Below, piece by piece: positions 26,806-36,014 of a DNA stretch of 64,000 bases. Below the pieces are notes generated by a model. The model was not told where the DNA came from. It did no database searches and saw nothing but the letters and a program-made list of their open reading frames with translations. Positions within the stretch are counted from its first letter, which is position 1; every line of letters begins with the position of its first letter. The position numbers and the translations under genes were made by a program. Origin of the DNA: JACMLD01 sp047602295 (GTDB lineage Bacteria; Bacteroidota; Bacteroidia; Chitinophagales; Chitinophagaceae); contig JASGHP010000001.1 in the NCBI GenBank assembly GCA_047602295.1, positions 5,580,001 to 5,644,000 of the forward strand. Direction: 5' to 3'.

Positions 26806-27349
26806 AAAATTAAATATCTGTCAAATTGATTTAAAAATGGTTGCCTTCAACGACAATTATCAGTAATACAATTGTTTACGCGAAAACAAATTTGAAAAAC
26901 AATCATCTACATATTATAGTAAAAAAACAAGGGAAAATAAAGAAGGAAAAACTGGATTAAGATTGTTTTAAAAGACAATGATTGTGAGAGGTTTGATATA
27001 GGAGATTTTTGTGCAATATATAAAAACATTTGTCACACTATAAAAAAACAATTGCATGGCAATTATTTTTGAGCGCAATCATGCTCGTTAGATCAACTTG
27101 AAGAAGCAGCATTTAATTGAAAGTGCTTCAGTTTGCCATGAGTAACATGTAACGTTTCTAACTAACAACAAAGCTCTACCTACGATGCATGAATGATCTG
27201 TTCACTATTATTGAAGATAACTATTCTGAAAAAAGTTTTTTTTCTCTGTTAGAATTTTAATTAAAAAATTAAATGCTTTGCTAAAAAACATCCAAGTTGT
27301 GGAATAAATACCGCTTAAATTGTAGCACAATATTGGTTAAATGTAGAAT
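26806..27349. other. 544-base AT-rich intergenic region
   Basis: No gene, tRNA or terminator seen. It is unusually AT-rich even for this genome, with scattered CAATTG/CAATCAT words (for example at about 26867, 26905 and 27049) that might be regulator sites for the XRE gene or the barrel gene, but no clean palindrome is repeated. A weak TTG / TAAATTG pair lies about 30-50 bases before the barrel gene start. Confidence 0.4.
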
Positions 27350-28573
27350 ATGACTAAAGGCTTTTTCGCTACACTCCTTACTGCTTTCCCGGTTTTATTG
27401 TTTGCGCAAAATCCTTCAGGTATGATAACGCCACCAAAAAGCCATACGGTAGATACAGCCGGGCAAAAGGATTTGGTAGGCCTATTATCGCACCTGCTTC
27501 ATATTCATATAAAAAAACCGCAAAAAGAAGAAGGCAAAAAAGTTTATTATTCATTGTTACCAGTTGGTACAAATGTGCCGGGTGGCGGTACTGCACTTGT
27601 TACCACCACACAAGCGGGCTTTTATCTTGGTGACAGGCATTCAACTTATATATCTAACATAACATTTTCTCCAAGTACTAATTTTAAAGGCGCCTTTAAT
27701 TTTCCTTTTCGTTCTAATATCTGGTCCGCAGGTAATAAATGGAATTTTGAAGGTGATATGCGTTATTCCTATTTTCCACAAAACACTTGGGGATTGGGTG
27801 GCAAACATGATGAAGAAAATCCTTTGCTGATTAATTACTCGTATGTAAGATTTTATTTTAGCGCTTTAAAAAGAATCAAGCCTTATCTTTTTGTGGGTGT
27901 TGGTTATAATATGGATTACCATATAGCTATTCATTCAGAAAACGACAGCGTTAACCTGCAGCAATTTGTGGGTTATAAATATGGCACGCAGAATAATTCC
28001 AACTCATTTTCATCTGGCCTGGCTTTTAATCTTTTGTATGATTCAAGGGTGAATACGCAAAACCCATTGCCAGGTTTTTATTACAATATCGTTTATCGCA
28101 TCAACCCTAAATTTATGGGCAGCGATGACTTTTGGCATTCATTTTATTTTGATGCACGCAAATACATATCGTTTAGCAAGCAGGAACAAAATGTATTGGC
28201 CATTTGGTCTTATTTATGGACTATACTTGGCACTCACGCACCTTACCTTGATTTGCCTGCAACGGGTTGGGATACGAATCAGCGCTCTGGCCGTGGCTTT
28301 TATAACCGGCGTTATGTTGGCAAAACTCTTTGGTACCTGGAGACTGAATACCGGCGACAGCTAACCGAAAATGGTTTATTGGGATTTGTGTTATTTGCAA
28401 ACCTGAACTCTGTAACGCAGCCAGATAAAACGCAATTCGCTTATCTTCACCCTGCTGCTGGTGGGGGGTTGCGTATTAAATTCAATAAAAAATCCGGAAC
28501 CAATATTTGTATTGATTACGGATTTAGTAAAGGTTACAAAGCTTTGTATATAAGCCTGGGTGAAGCCTTCTGA
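27350..28573 (+). CDS. BamA/TamA (Omp85)-family outer-membrane barrel protein
   Basis: 407 residues, signal peptide MTKGFFATLLTAFPVLLFAQ. After a short linker the sequence is a 16-strand-type barrel similar to the D15/bacterial surface antigen domain: YYSLLPVGTNVPGGGTALVTTTQAGFYLG, WNFEGDMRYSYFPQNTWGLGG, SSGLAFNLLYDSRVNTQNPLPGFYY, RSGRGFYNRRYVGKTLWYLETEYR, ending GYKALYISLGEAF. No POTRA repeats are present, so this is a barrel-only member rather than BamA itself. Such proteins are common in Bacteroidota and their cargo is unknown. It stands alone, converging on the efflux operon with a 53-base gap. Confidence 0.85.
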   Translation: MTKGFFATLLTAFPVLLFAQNPSGMITPPKSHTVDTAGQKDLVGLLSHLLHIHIKKPQKEEGKKVYYSLLPVGTNVPGGGTALVTTTQAGFYLGDRHSTYISNITFSPSTNFKGAFNFPFRSNIWSAGNKWNFEGDMRYSYFPQNTWGLGGKHDEENPLLINYSYVRFYFSALKRIKPYLFVGVGYNMDYHIAIHSENDSVNLQQFVGYKYGTQNNSNSFSSGLAFNLLYDSRVNTQNPLPGFYYNIVYRINPKFMGSDDFWHSFYFDARKYISFSKQEQNVLAIWSYLWTILGTHAPYLDLPATGWDTNQRSGRGFYNRRYVGKTLWYLETEYRRQLTENGLLGFVLFANLNSVTQPDKTQFAYLHPAAGGGLRIKFNKKSGTNICIDYGFSKGYKALYISLGEAF

Positions 28574-28626
28574 TTGATACAATCTCTTATGTCACACTAT
28601 ATTTTTACCGAAGCAATTTCATTTTA

Positions 28627-29979
28627 TTACAAACCTGTTACACCTATGCTACGATCCAATGCTATTCTTGCAGAGAGATAATCATACACCGCCTCAAGGT
28701 AATTGGATTGCGCCGTTGTAAGTGCCAGTTCTGCATCTGTTAACTCTAACCTGGATGCAACACCTTTTGCGTAACGGTACTGGGTGATTTCATAACTCAA
28801 CGAGGCAGTTTCTTTTACGTTCGCACTTGTTTGTATTCTTGCTGCTGTTTCATTTACATCTGCCACCACTTGTTTCACTTGCGCTCTTAACTCTTCATAT
28901 GCATTGTTTATACGCACCACCGCCTGATTCTTCTCCAGTTTTGCCTGCCGCACTTTTGCTTTACCACTAAACCCATTAAAAATAGGCACATTAACCTGCG
29001 CACCAATAAAAGGCGTTGATGGATAATAAGCATTGAAGTAATTAAACTGGCTTGTTTGTGTCTGCAATAAATACTGAGCGTTTAAAGACACCACTGGCTT
29101 CATGGTAGCCGCAGCAATTCTTTGCTGTTCGTCTGCCAGTTGCTGTTGCATATCCAATGCTTTCAAGTCTGTACGGTTTTGCTTTGCCTGGTTATATACT
29201 GCTTCTTCAGATAAAACCTGGTTGCCAACGGGCAATACCAGCGAATCGCTCAATTCTATTTCCTGCAAAGAATCTATGCCCATTAATGTTTTCAATTGCT
29301 GCTTTCCTACTGCTATTGCGTAAGAAAGTTTCAGCAGATCCGGTTCCAGGTTTTTTACAGAAGTATATGCCCGTAAAGTATCTACTCTTAAGGCACGGCC
29401 TTGCGCCAGTAAAGACCTGGCATCTTTTAAAGCTTTCTCATTTCTTGCCAGGCTTTCGTTTTGTAATTTTATACGCTCATGTAAAACCAATACCTGTATA
29501 TAGGTTTGCTTTACAATAGCGGTTACAGATACCTGTTTGTCTGTTGCCAGCAAACGTCCCTGGTGCTCCTGCAGTTTTGCTTGTTGTATAGCTGGCTGTG
29601 CAGCCGGGTTATAAATAGGCTGAGAAACATATAGCGTAGCCGCCAACTGATCTTTACCACCGAACCTGCCATAAGGAACTTTATCGCTACTGCCTGTACT
29701 TGTACCAAATCCAAAAAATGCAGGTGATTGAAAATAATGAGCCAACTGACCGTTTACACCTGCGGTAAGTTTCTGTTGGCTTTTGGCAACAATGACCTGT
29801 TGCTGCAGTTTGTTAACTTCTATATCTGCTACTTTAATTTCACGGTTGTTTGACAACGTTAGTGAAAGCGCTTCCTGCAAAGAAAGCTTGCGCACTTCCT
29901 GCCCGGAGGCCAGGTAAGAAAAAAGACAGATAAGCGCAAACACTGTAAAAGTATAGATGTATGCTTGTTTGTGTGTCAT
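28627..29979 (-). CDS. TolC-family outer-membrane efflux protein
   Basis: 450 residues with a signal sequence (YTFTVFALICLFSYLASG). Two outer-membrane efflux (OEP) repeats: LSLQEALSLTLSNNREIKVADIEVNKLQQQV near the start, and NRTDLKALDMQQQLADEQQRIAAATMKPVVSLNAQY in the second half; both contain the long coiled helices that form the periplasmic tunnel. The beta-strand parts include FIGAQVNVPIFNGFSGKAKVRQAK. It is the exit duct of the ArsR-RND operon, 29 bases after the pump gene, on the minus strand. Confidence 0.93.
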   Translation of the reverse strand: MTHKQAYIYTFTVFALICLFSYLASGQEVRKLSLQEALSLTLSNNREIKVADIEVNKLQQQVIVAKSQQKLTAGVNGQLAHYFQSPAFFGFGTSTGSSDKVPYGRFGGKDQLAATLYVSQPIYNPAAQPAIQQAKLQEHQGRLLATDKQVSVTAIVKQTYIQVLVLHERIKLQNESLARNEKALKDARSLLAQGRALRVDTLRAYTSVKNLEPDLLKLSYAIAVGKQQLKTLMGIDSLQEIELSDSLVLPVGNQVLSEEAVYNQAKQNRTDLKALDMQQQLADEQQRIAAATMKPVVSLNAQYLLQTQTSQFNYFNAYYPSTPFIGAQVNVPIFNGFSGKAKVRQAKLEKNQAVVRINNAYEELRAQVKQVVADVNETAARIQTSANVKETASLSYEITQYRYAKGVASRLELTDAELALTTAQSNYLEAVYDYLSARIALDRSIGVTGL

Positions 29980-30008
29980 AAAAAATAATTTCTGTAGTTC
30001 TAAATATT

Positions 30009-33000
30009 TTATGCAGGAAGTGATGTAACCGGCAATGGATCAATTGATATATTTTTCTCTGCTGGCTTCCTGTGTGGCCTTGAGAAATAAGAATACACGG
30101 ATGGAATTACATAGAGAGTAAGTATACCCGCAAATATTAACCCGCCTACCACTACAATACCCAATGAAGTTCTGCTGCCAGATGATGTGCCTAATGAAAG
30201 AGCGATCGGCAATGTTCCAAAGATCATAGCAAGTGTAGTCATTAATATGGGCCTGAACCTTGATACCGCAGCAGCAAGCACCGCTTCTCTTACACTCATT
30301 CCTTCTTCTTTGCGCTGGTTAGCAAACTCTACAATGAGGATACCGTTTTTGGTAATCAAACCAATCAGCATGATAATACCAATCTCACTAAATACATTAA
30401 TTGACTGATGCGTAATCCACAAACTGAGTAATGCACCAGTTACCGCCATTGGCACTGTTAAAAGAATAATGAAAGGATCTATCAGGCTTTCAAATTGTGC
30501 CGCCAATACCAGGTAAATAAGAAGTATGGCAAATATGAAAGCAAAAATTAAACTTGAACTGCTTTCTGCAAAATCCCTACTTTGCCCGGCCAATGCAGTG
30601 CTAAATCCTTTTGGTAATACTTTAGCTGTAATGGCATCCATTTCTTTAATGGCTTCTCCCAGGCTTACACCCGGTGCTGGTGTTGCAGAAATTGTAGCGC
30701 TATAAGATTGATTATACCTGTACAATGCCGGTGGGCTTACACTTTCTTTCATGCTTACCAGGTTGTCAAGCGAAATCATTTCTCCATTGGAAGATTTTAA
30801 AAACAAAGAGCGCAAATCCGTTGGTGCAGCACGTTCCTGCCTGTCTAGCTGACCTATTACTTCGTATTGCCTGTCGTTGTGAATAAAGTAACCGTACCTT
30901 CTCCCACTCAATGCCAATTGCAACGTACGGCCAATCTCCTGTGTGCTGATGCCAGATTGTGCAGCTCTTTGTCTGTCTATGCTGATGCCGATTTCCGGCC
31001 TGTCTATTTTAAAGTCAGGGTTTTGAAAAGAAAGCTTCTTGCTTTGATATACTTCACCCATTAGTTTGGGCATTACATCAATAAGACTTTGCAGATCGGG
31101 TGCCTGTACAACATATTCCAATGGTTGCTCACTGGAAAAACCGCCAATGGTTGGTATTTGTATAGGTATACAAATTACGTTTCTGAATTTTTGAGAAGCA
31201 GCTACTAATTTTTGATACACCTGCTGCTGCGTCATCCCGCTTTTTCTTTCTTTGGGATCTTTTAAAAATATCCATTGAAAACCGCCATTCACAGGTTGCA
31301 CCAAAGTACCTATTGAAGCGGCAATACCTGCATACGTTCTGTTTTCATTTAAGTCAGGAATTGAATCAGACACATAATTGCTGATTGCTTTCATTGTCTC
31401 CTGCATGCTTTCGTATGATGTACCTTCTGGAGCAATTACTGCAAGACCTATCATTGATCGATCTTCCAGCGGCGCCAATTCTGATGGAAGTTTGGGTGCC
31501 AGCAAGTAAGCAATGCCAAAAGATAATAGCAACAACGCAAAACCTAACCATCTGAACCTAAAAAACAATCGCAGGGTTTTCTCGTATCCATTGTTCAAAG
31601 CAACAAACCAGGGTTCTGTTTTTTTATACAACCAGTTATGTGATGCGCCTGCTTTCAATAAATACGCACTCATCATAGGCGATAAGGTAAGTGCTACAAA
31701 TGCAGAGATAAGCACAGAACCGGATACTACTATTGCAAACTCTTTAAATAATCGTCCGGTAATACCTCCTAAAAATAAAATAGGAAGAAATACTGCAGCC
31801 AGTGTGATGGTGGTGGATATAACCGCAAAATAAATTTCGTTTGATCCTTTTCTTGCCGCTTCCAGTGGCGTCATGCCTTGTTCCACCTTGCTATAAATAT
31901 TTTCCAATACAACAATGGCATCATCTACCACCAATCCAATAGCAAGCACCAGCCCCAATAACGTCAATACGTTAATTGAGAAATTTCCAATGTACATGAT
32001 GAAGAAAGCCGAGATAATAGAAACCGGTATTGCCACCAATGGTATAATGGTACTGCGCCAGTCTCTTAAAAAAACAAAGATGATGATGGCTACCAGTCCA
32101 AAAGCCAGTATCAATGTCTCTCCTACTTCAGATAAAGAGTTGCGCACTGGTACAGTAAAATCTTTACCTAATGAAATGATATAATCCTTTGGTGCATTTT
32201 TTTGAATGTCTGCAAAGCGTTTCTTAAACTCATCAACTATTGCCAGTGAATTAGCGCCACGTTGTGGTTGAACGCCGGTACCAACACCAAATCTTGCGGT
32301 GTTTCCCTCACTTACTATCATGGCGGTTCTTTCATTTTGAGAAGACATGATAGCTGTACCAATATCCCTGAAGCGCACAATAGCCCCGCCCTGCTCACGC
32401 AAAATCATATTGTTGAAATCATCTTCTGTAACCAGCCTGCCTTGTGTGCGCAAAGTCACTTCCGTATTTTGCCCTTCTATGCGGCCGCTGGGCAAATCCA
32501 CATTCTCTCTTTGCAAAGCTGCCTGTACATCTGCAGGTGTTAATTGATACGCCGCCATTTTCACCGGGTCCATTCTTAAACGCATCGCTCTTTTGCGGCC
32601 GGCATAAGAGTCAACCAAACGAACACCGGGTATTGATTGCAAGCGTTCTTTAATATTGATGTTTACAAAGTCGGTTACATCTTCCAGGCTTTTAGTATCG
32701 CTCTGCACAGTAAGGAACACAAGAAAATCTGGCGGGCCTGATTTCTCTACAACTGTTGGCTCTATGTCTGATGGTAATTGCTGGCGTGATTTAGATACTT
32801 TATCACGCACATCATTAGCCGCAGCTTCCAAATCTGCATTAAGGTTAAACTCAACGGTGATAATACTTACCTGTTCTCTTGATTGAGAAGACATGGCACG
32901 TATGCCGTTGGCTTCTGCAATGGCTTCTTCCAAAGGTTTAGTAACCTGTGAAGCAATAATATCTGCACTTGCACCGGGATAAACTGTAGTTACTGTAACA

Positions 33001-33134
33001 ATGGGTGAATCAGTAACCGGGTATTCCCTTGTGCCTAAAAAAGTATAGCCCACTATGCCGAATAAAACCAACAGTACAGACATAACGCCTGCCAGTACCG
33101 GGCGGCTTATACTTACTTGTGAAATAGCGCTCAT
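30009..33134 (-). CDS. RND efflux pump permease, HAE1/AcrB type
   Basis: 1041 residues, normal for AcrB/MexB. N-terminus SISRPVLAGVMSVLLVLFGIVGY is TM1; REYPVTDSPIVTVTTVYPGASADII starts the porter domain; GLVLAIGLVVDDAIVVLENIYSKVEQG is TM4 with the paired Asp residues of the proton relay; the second half repeats the layout with LIYLVLAAQFESLIDPFIILLTVPMA and GLITKNGILIVEFANQ. The Asp pair and overall motifs place it with hydrophobic-compound (HAE1) exporters rather than heavy-metal CzcA pumps. It exports small molecules from the periplasm or inner membrane through the TolC-type partner. The operon is arsR, adaptor, pump, TolC. Confidence 0.95.
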   Translation of the reverse strand: MSAISQVSISRPVLAGVMSVLLVLFGIVGYTFLGTREYPVTDSPIVTVTTVYPGASADIIASQVTKPLEEAIAEANGIRAMSSQSREQVSIITVEFNLNADLEAAANDVRDKVSKSRQQLPSDIEPTVVEKSGPPDFLVFLTVQSDTKSLEDVTDFVNINIKERLQSIPGVRLVDSYAGRKRAMRLRMDPVKMAAYQLTPADVQAALQRENVDLPSGRIEGQNTEVTLRTQGRLVTEDDFNNMILREQGGAIVRFRDIGTAIMSSQNERTAMIVSEGNTARFGVGTGVQPQRGANSLAIVDEFKKRFADIQKNAPKDYIISLGKDFTVPVRNSLSEVGETLILAFGLVAIIIFVFLRDWRSTIIPLVAIPVSIISAFFIMYIGNFSINVLTLLGLVLAIGLVVDDAIVVLENIYSKVEQGMTPLEAARKGSNEIYFAVISTTITLAAVFLPILFLGGITGRLFKEFAIVVSGSVLISAFVALTLSPMMSAYLLKAGASHNWLYKKTEPWFVALNNGYEKTLRLFFRFRWLGFALLLLSFGIAYLLAPKLPSELAPLEDRSMIGLAVIAPEGTSYESMQETMKAISNYVSDSIPDLNENRTYAGIAASIGTLVQPVNGGFQWIFLKDPKERKSGMTQQQVYQKLVAASQKFRNVICIPIQIPTIGGFSSEQPLEYVVQAPDLQSLIDVMPKLMGEVYQSKKLSFQNPDFKIDRPEIGISIDRQRAAQSGISTQEIGRTLQLALSGRRYGYFIHNDRQYEVIGQLDRQERAAPTDLRSLFLKSSNGEMISLDNLVSMKESVSPPALYRYNQSYSATISATPAPGVSLGEAIKEMDAITAKVLPKGFSTALAGQSRDFAESSSSLIFAFIFAILLIYLVLAAQFESLIDPFIILLTVPMAVTGALLSLWITHQSINVFSEIGIIMLIGLITKNGILIVEFANQRKEEGMSVREAVLAAAVSRFRPILMTTLAMIFGTLPIALSLGTSSGSRTSLGIVVVGGLIFAGILTLYVIPSVYSYFSRPHRKPAEKNISIDPLPVTSLPA

Positions 33135-33146
33135 CTTATTAATTAT

Positions 33147-33261
33147 TTAGTGTTAGTTGATTTGTCGATTTGTTAATTGGCTGACTGGTTGATGCAATAG
33201 AAGCCTGGTGTAAAGCAGCAGGCTTTACAAACAACTGATCAACCAATAAACCGATCAACTA
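33147..33261. repeat. Palindromic array of degenerate GTTGAT/ATCAAC words between adaptor and pump genes
   Basis: On the minus strand it starts with the adaptor's TAG stop: TAGTTGATCGGTTTATTGG, TTGATCAGTTGTTTG, then a hairpin AAGCCTG/CAGGCTT, then complementary words GCATCAACCAGTCAGCC, AATTAACAAATCGAC, AAATCAACTAAC. The word set is the same as in the era-der spacer (GTTGAT, GGTTGA, ATCAAC), although the two loci are 14 kb apart. Confidence 0.7.
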
Positions 33262-34369
33262 TTTTACTGTTACAAACTGAACAGCAGACCCGGGAGATAT
33301 TCTTAAAAGATTACTGGTGATAACTGTATCTCCTTTGTTAAGTCCATGCAATACTTCCACAGTAAATGCCCCACGCTGACCAGTTTCTACCGGTGATACC
33401 TGAACGATATTATTCTTTACTGTGTATACACTGTATCCTTTTGAAGAAGGAAGCAATGCCTGCGATGAAACCACCAAAGCCTCAGCAGAAGAATGCAATG
33501 CCAGGTGCAAACGGGCACTCTGGCCAGGCAATAAATTTCTTCCGGGATTTTGGCTGATGGCACGCACTAACAATGTGCGGGTATTTTGATCAAGGCTGGC
33601 TTCTCTTGCAATTACTTTTGCAGTGTATTGCCTGGCATCTGATGCAACGGTGAAAGGTTGTTCACTTCCGGTAGTAATTACCTGCGCATATTTTTCAGGG
33701 TACCTGGAAATCCAGTTTTACCACACTATTGTCTTGTATGTTAGTGAGCACTGTATTTACAGAAACAACTGCACCCGGATAAACATGCACAATACCAACT
33801 TGTCCGCTAAAAGGAGCTTTGATGCGGGTTTTGCCAATAGTTACTTTTAATTCTGCTACCTGTGCCTGCAATACTTTCAGGTTGGTGAAAGCCTGGTCAT
33901 AATCTTGTTGCACTACAGCTTCATGCGCAATCAGATCACGTAAGCGTTCTTCATTAAGCGCAGCCAGTTTTTCCTGTTGCTGCAATTTTTCTAATTGAGC
34001 CTGCAGGTCTGCATTGTCCAATTCAAAAAGCAACTGGCCTGTTTGCACATGCGCACCTTCCTTCACATTCACCCTTACAATTTTGCGGGTAAGTTCGCTT
34101 ACAATATCTACCTGTTGGTTAGCAGCCAGCGAGCCTGTTATTTCCATTTCTTCTTTAAGAGTAGCAGGTTTAATAACCATGCCATCAACAGGTGTGGCTT
34201 GTATTGTTGCTACTGCAGGAGCTTTCTCCTTTTCATTATTTTCTTTAGCGCTTGCGTAACAGCCGGTTAAAATAGAGATCATAAAAAAGAAAAGCGCTGC
34301 GGCCATTGCAATAGCCAGGTATTGCTTTGAGGCCGGAATGGTTGGTTTGGTTAAAGTTTGAGCGTCCAT
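33259..34369 (-). pseudogene. RND periplasmic adaptor (membrane-fusion protein), frameshifted
   Basis: The 5' part from ATG 34369 encodes a membrane anchor (YLAIAMAAALFFFMISILTG, lipobox-like TGC), a first beta-domain, VVSELTRKIVRVNVKEGAHVQTGQLLFELDN (lipoyl half), an alpha-hairpin with QLEKLQQQEKLAALNEERLRD, and FSGQVGIVHVYPGAVVSVNT, then stops at KLDFQVP. The following residues EKYAQVITTGSEQPF and the rest to QFVTVK are in another frame. One extra base in the CCC run at 33698-33700 explains this; total length 1111 is 3n+1. Without the indel the protein would be about 369 residues, normal for an HlyD-like adaptor. Either the pump lacks its adaptor or this is a sequence error; I favour the latter. 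Confidence 0.85.
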
Positions 34370-34387
34370 AATGATAATTATTATTAG

Positions 34388-34411
34388 ATTTATTCAAATT
34401 ATTCAATAAAT
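34388..34411. promoter_or_regulatory. ArsR operator O2
   Basis: Arms ATTTATTCAA and TTCAATAAAT around 4 bases; one mismatch from the perfect O1. It lies 19 bases before the adaptor ATG, downstream of its -7 element, where a bound repressor would block elongation or initiation. Confidence 0.65.
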
Positions 34412-34449
34412 AAGTGCTAACTTCATGGGGCAGGAATGGAAAAGAATAC

Positions 34450-34457
34450 AAAAGTAT
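34450..34457 (-). promoter_or_regulatory. -7 element of the efflux operon
   Basis: Minus-strand TACTTTTG fits TAnnTTTG. Operator O3 lies just upstream, covering the spacer and the -33 position (TCG in place of TTG). Confidence 0.6.
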
Positions 34458-34460
34458 AGA

Positions 34461-34484
34461 TATATTTAAATATTTCGATAAATA
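34461..34484. promoter_or_regulatory. ArsR operator O3 (degenerate)
   Basis: ATATATTTAA and TTCGATAAAT around 4 bases, matching O1 at 17 of 20 arm positions. It sits 3 bases upstream of the -7 element at 34450-34457, the same geometry as O1 at the arsR promoter. Confidence 0.5.
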
Positions 34485-34498
34485 GTCTAAAAAAAATT

Positions 34499-34774
34499 TT
34501 ACACTTTAAACGCCTGCAAAAAATTGATGTACTCATCCAGCAATTTACTGTTGAGGTAATAACGCACATTACGCCCTTCTTTATCGGAAGTAACTAATTC
34601 GCTTTCCATCAATAATTTCAAATGGTGGGCAATGGATGGTTGGGCCAGATTGATGGTATTATTAAGGTCTACGCAATAGAGACAGGTCTTGCTCTTCTTA
34701 ATCTCTTTCAAAATAGCCAGACGATTGGGATTTGCCAGCGCTTTTGAAATCTTCTCAGCTTTCTTTGCGTCCAT
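34499..34774 (-). CDS. ArsR/SmtB-family repressor of the efflux operon
   Basis: 91 residues, one winged-helix domain: ISKALANPNRLAILKEIKKSKTCLYCVDLNN, then the recognition helix AQPSIAHHLKLLMESELV and wing TSDKEGRNVRYYLN. The CLYC pair at about 30-33 lies where ArsR-type sensors carry metal- or thiol-binding cysteines, so a metal, metalloid or reactive-thiol signal is possible. It is the first gene of the arsR-adaptor-RND-TolC set. Three similar palindromes surround it (34804-34827, 34461-34484, 34388-34411), which supports autoregulation and control of the pump. The inducer cannot be told from sequence. Confidence 0.92.
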   Translation of the reverse strand: MDAKKAEKISKALANPNRLAILKEIKKSKTCLYCVDLNNTINLAQPSIAHHLKLLMESELVTSDKEGRNVRYYLNSKLLDEYINFLQAFKV

Positions 34775-34790
34775 AAAAACAATTTCTACA

Positions 34791-34827
34791 CAAATATATA
34801 TTCATTTATTGAAGTTTTTCAATAAAT
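34791..34827 (-). promoter_or_regulatory. arsR promoter with embedded operator O1
   Basis: Minus-strand -7 element TATATTTG at 34791-34798 and TTG at 34820-34822, spacing 21. The operator O1 (34804-34827) is a perfect inverted repeat, ATTTATTGAA and TTCAATAAAT around GTTT, and covers the -33 element and most of the spacer, so binding would exclude RNA polymerase. Confidence 0.75.
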
Positions 34828-35003
34828 CTTTAATCCTAACATTTTCTTTGCATTTTGTGATCAGCATCAAGTAAGTCAAGAAAGAAAACAGGTAATGCTA
34901 TTAAACAGGTACCTGAAGAATCCCGTTTACGCTAACCTTATTTTAATTAATTTAGGTACAGTAAGCCAAAGGCTTCATATACTCTACCTATAAAAATTGC
35001 CAG

Positions 35004-36008
35004 ATGAAATATTCACTTCCTGTTTTTTGCCTTTTATTATCATCTACTTTTCTTTTGCCCGCAATAGCAGACTGCCAGAAAAAAACACCGGTCTCTATCA
35101 TTTTTGATACAGACATGGGGCCAGACTATGATGATGTAGGCGCCATTGCTTTGTTGCACGCAATGGCAGACAGTGGTGAATGCAAAATATTGGCTACAAT
35201 GGCAAGCAATCAACACAAATATGTAGCAGCTACATTAAATGTGTTGAATACCTATTTCAAAAGACCAGATATTCCTGTTGGCGTAGTGCGTGGCAATTCT
35301 GTAAAAATTTCTTCCTTTCAAAAATGGGATTCTTTGCTGGTTGCCAGTTATCCCCAGAGTATTACATCTAACGACCAGGCGCAGGATGCTTTGACGCTCT
35401 ATAGAAAAATATTAGCAGCTGCTCCTGATAAAAGTGTTACCATCGTTACCGTTGGCTTCTTTACCAATATGGCAAACCTCCTTCAATCTGCACCGGATCA
35501 ATATTCGCCTAAGAATGGAGCAGCGCTGATAAAACAAAAAGTAAAATTATTGGTAAGCATGGCTGCCCGTTTTGATAATGAAATGGGCCACTTCAAAGAA
35601 TTTAATGTGGTGAAAGACGCCCCGGCTTCCATGAATGTTTTCAACGACTGGCCAGTACCTATCATTTTTAGTGGTTTTGAAATCGGTTCTAAAATATACA
35701 CAGGATTGCCAATTGTACATAATGCTTCCATTCAACACTCACCTGTTAAAGATGTTTTTGCACGTAGCATACCCATGGACCCAAACGATAAAAACGGTCG
35801 TATGAGTTGGGATGAAACAGCAGTATTGGTTGCCGTTAGAGGTTATGAAAAATATTTTGATGTAGTGAAAGGGAAAATTGTTGGTCACGAAGACGGAAGC
35901 AATGGCTGGGATGCAACAGGTAATCGAGATCTTTACCTTGTAAAAAAATTACCGCAGGCAGATATGGAAAAAATTTTAAACGATCTTATTATGCATCAGC
36001 CGAAATAA
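35004..36008 (+). CDS. Exported inosine-uridine nucleoside hydrolase-like protein
   Basis: 334 residues with signal peptide MKYSLPVFCLLLSSTFLLPA. The start of the mature chain, VSIIFDTDMGPDYDDVGAIALLHA, holds the DTDxGxDxDD calcium- and ribose-binding motif of the nucleoside hydrolase fold; other blocks are TIVTVGFFTNMANLL and a final WDETAVLVAVRGYEKYF, where the usual D-x-x-A pattern closes the site. Members with a signal peptide in Bacteroidota act on nucleosides or ribosides in the periplasm. It is divergent from arsR and converges with the L,D-transpeptidase gene with a 6-base gap. Substrate not certain. Confidence 0.88.
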   Translation: MKYSLPVFCLLLSSTFLLPAIADCQKKTPVSIIFDTDMGPDYDDVGAIALLHAMADSGECKILATMASNQHKYVAATLNVLNTYFKRPDIPVGVVRGNSVKISSFQKWDSLLVASYPQSITSNDQAQDALTLYRKILAAAPDKSVTIVTVGFFTNMANLLQSAPDQYSPKNGAALIKQKVKLLVSMAARFDNEMGHFKEFNVVKDAPASMNVFNDWPVPIIFSGFEIGSKIYTGLPIVHNASIQHSPVKDVFARSIPMDPNDKNGRMSWDETAVLVAVRGYEKYFDVVKGKIVGHEDGSNGWDATGNRDLYLVKKLPQADMEKILNDLIMHQPK

Positions 36009-36014
36009 TAATTG

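Noticed and set aside
28627..34369. Heavy-metal (Czc-type) RND efflux system
   Set aside because: The pump has HAE1-type motifs (VDDAIVVLENI with the Asp pair and matching porter segments), not the CzcA pattern, although the ArsR regulator leaves metal sensing possible.
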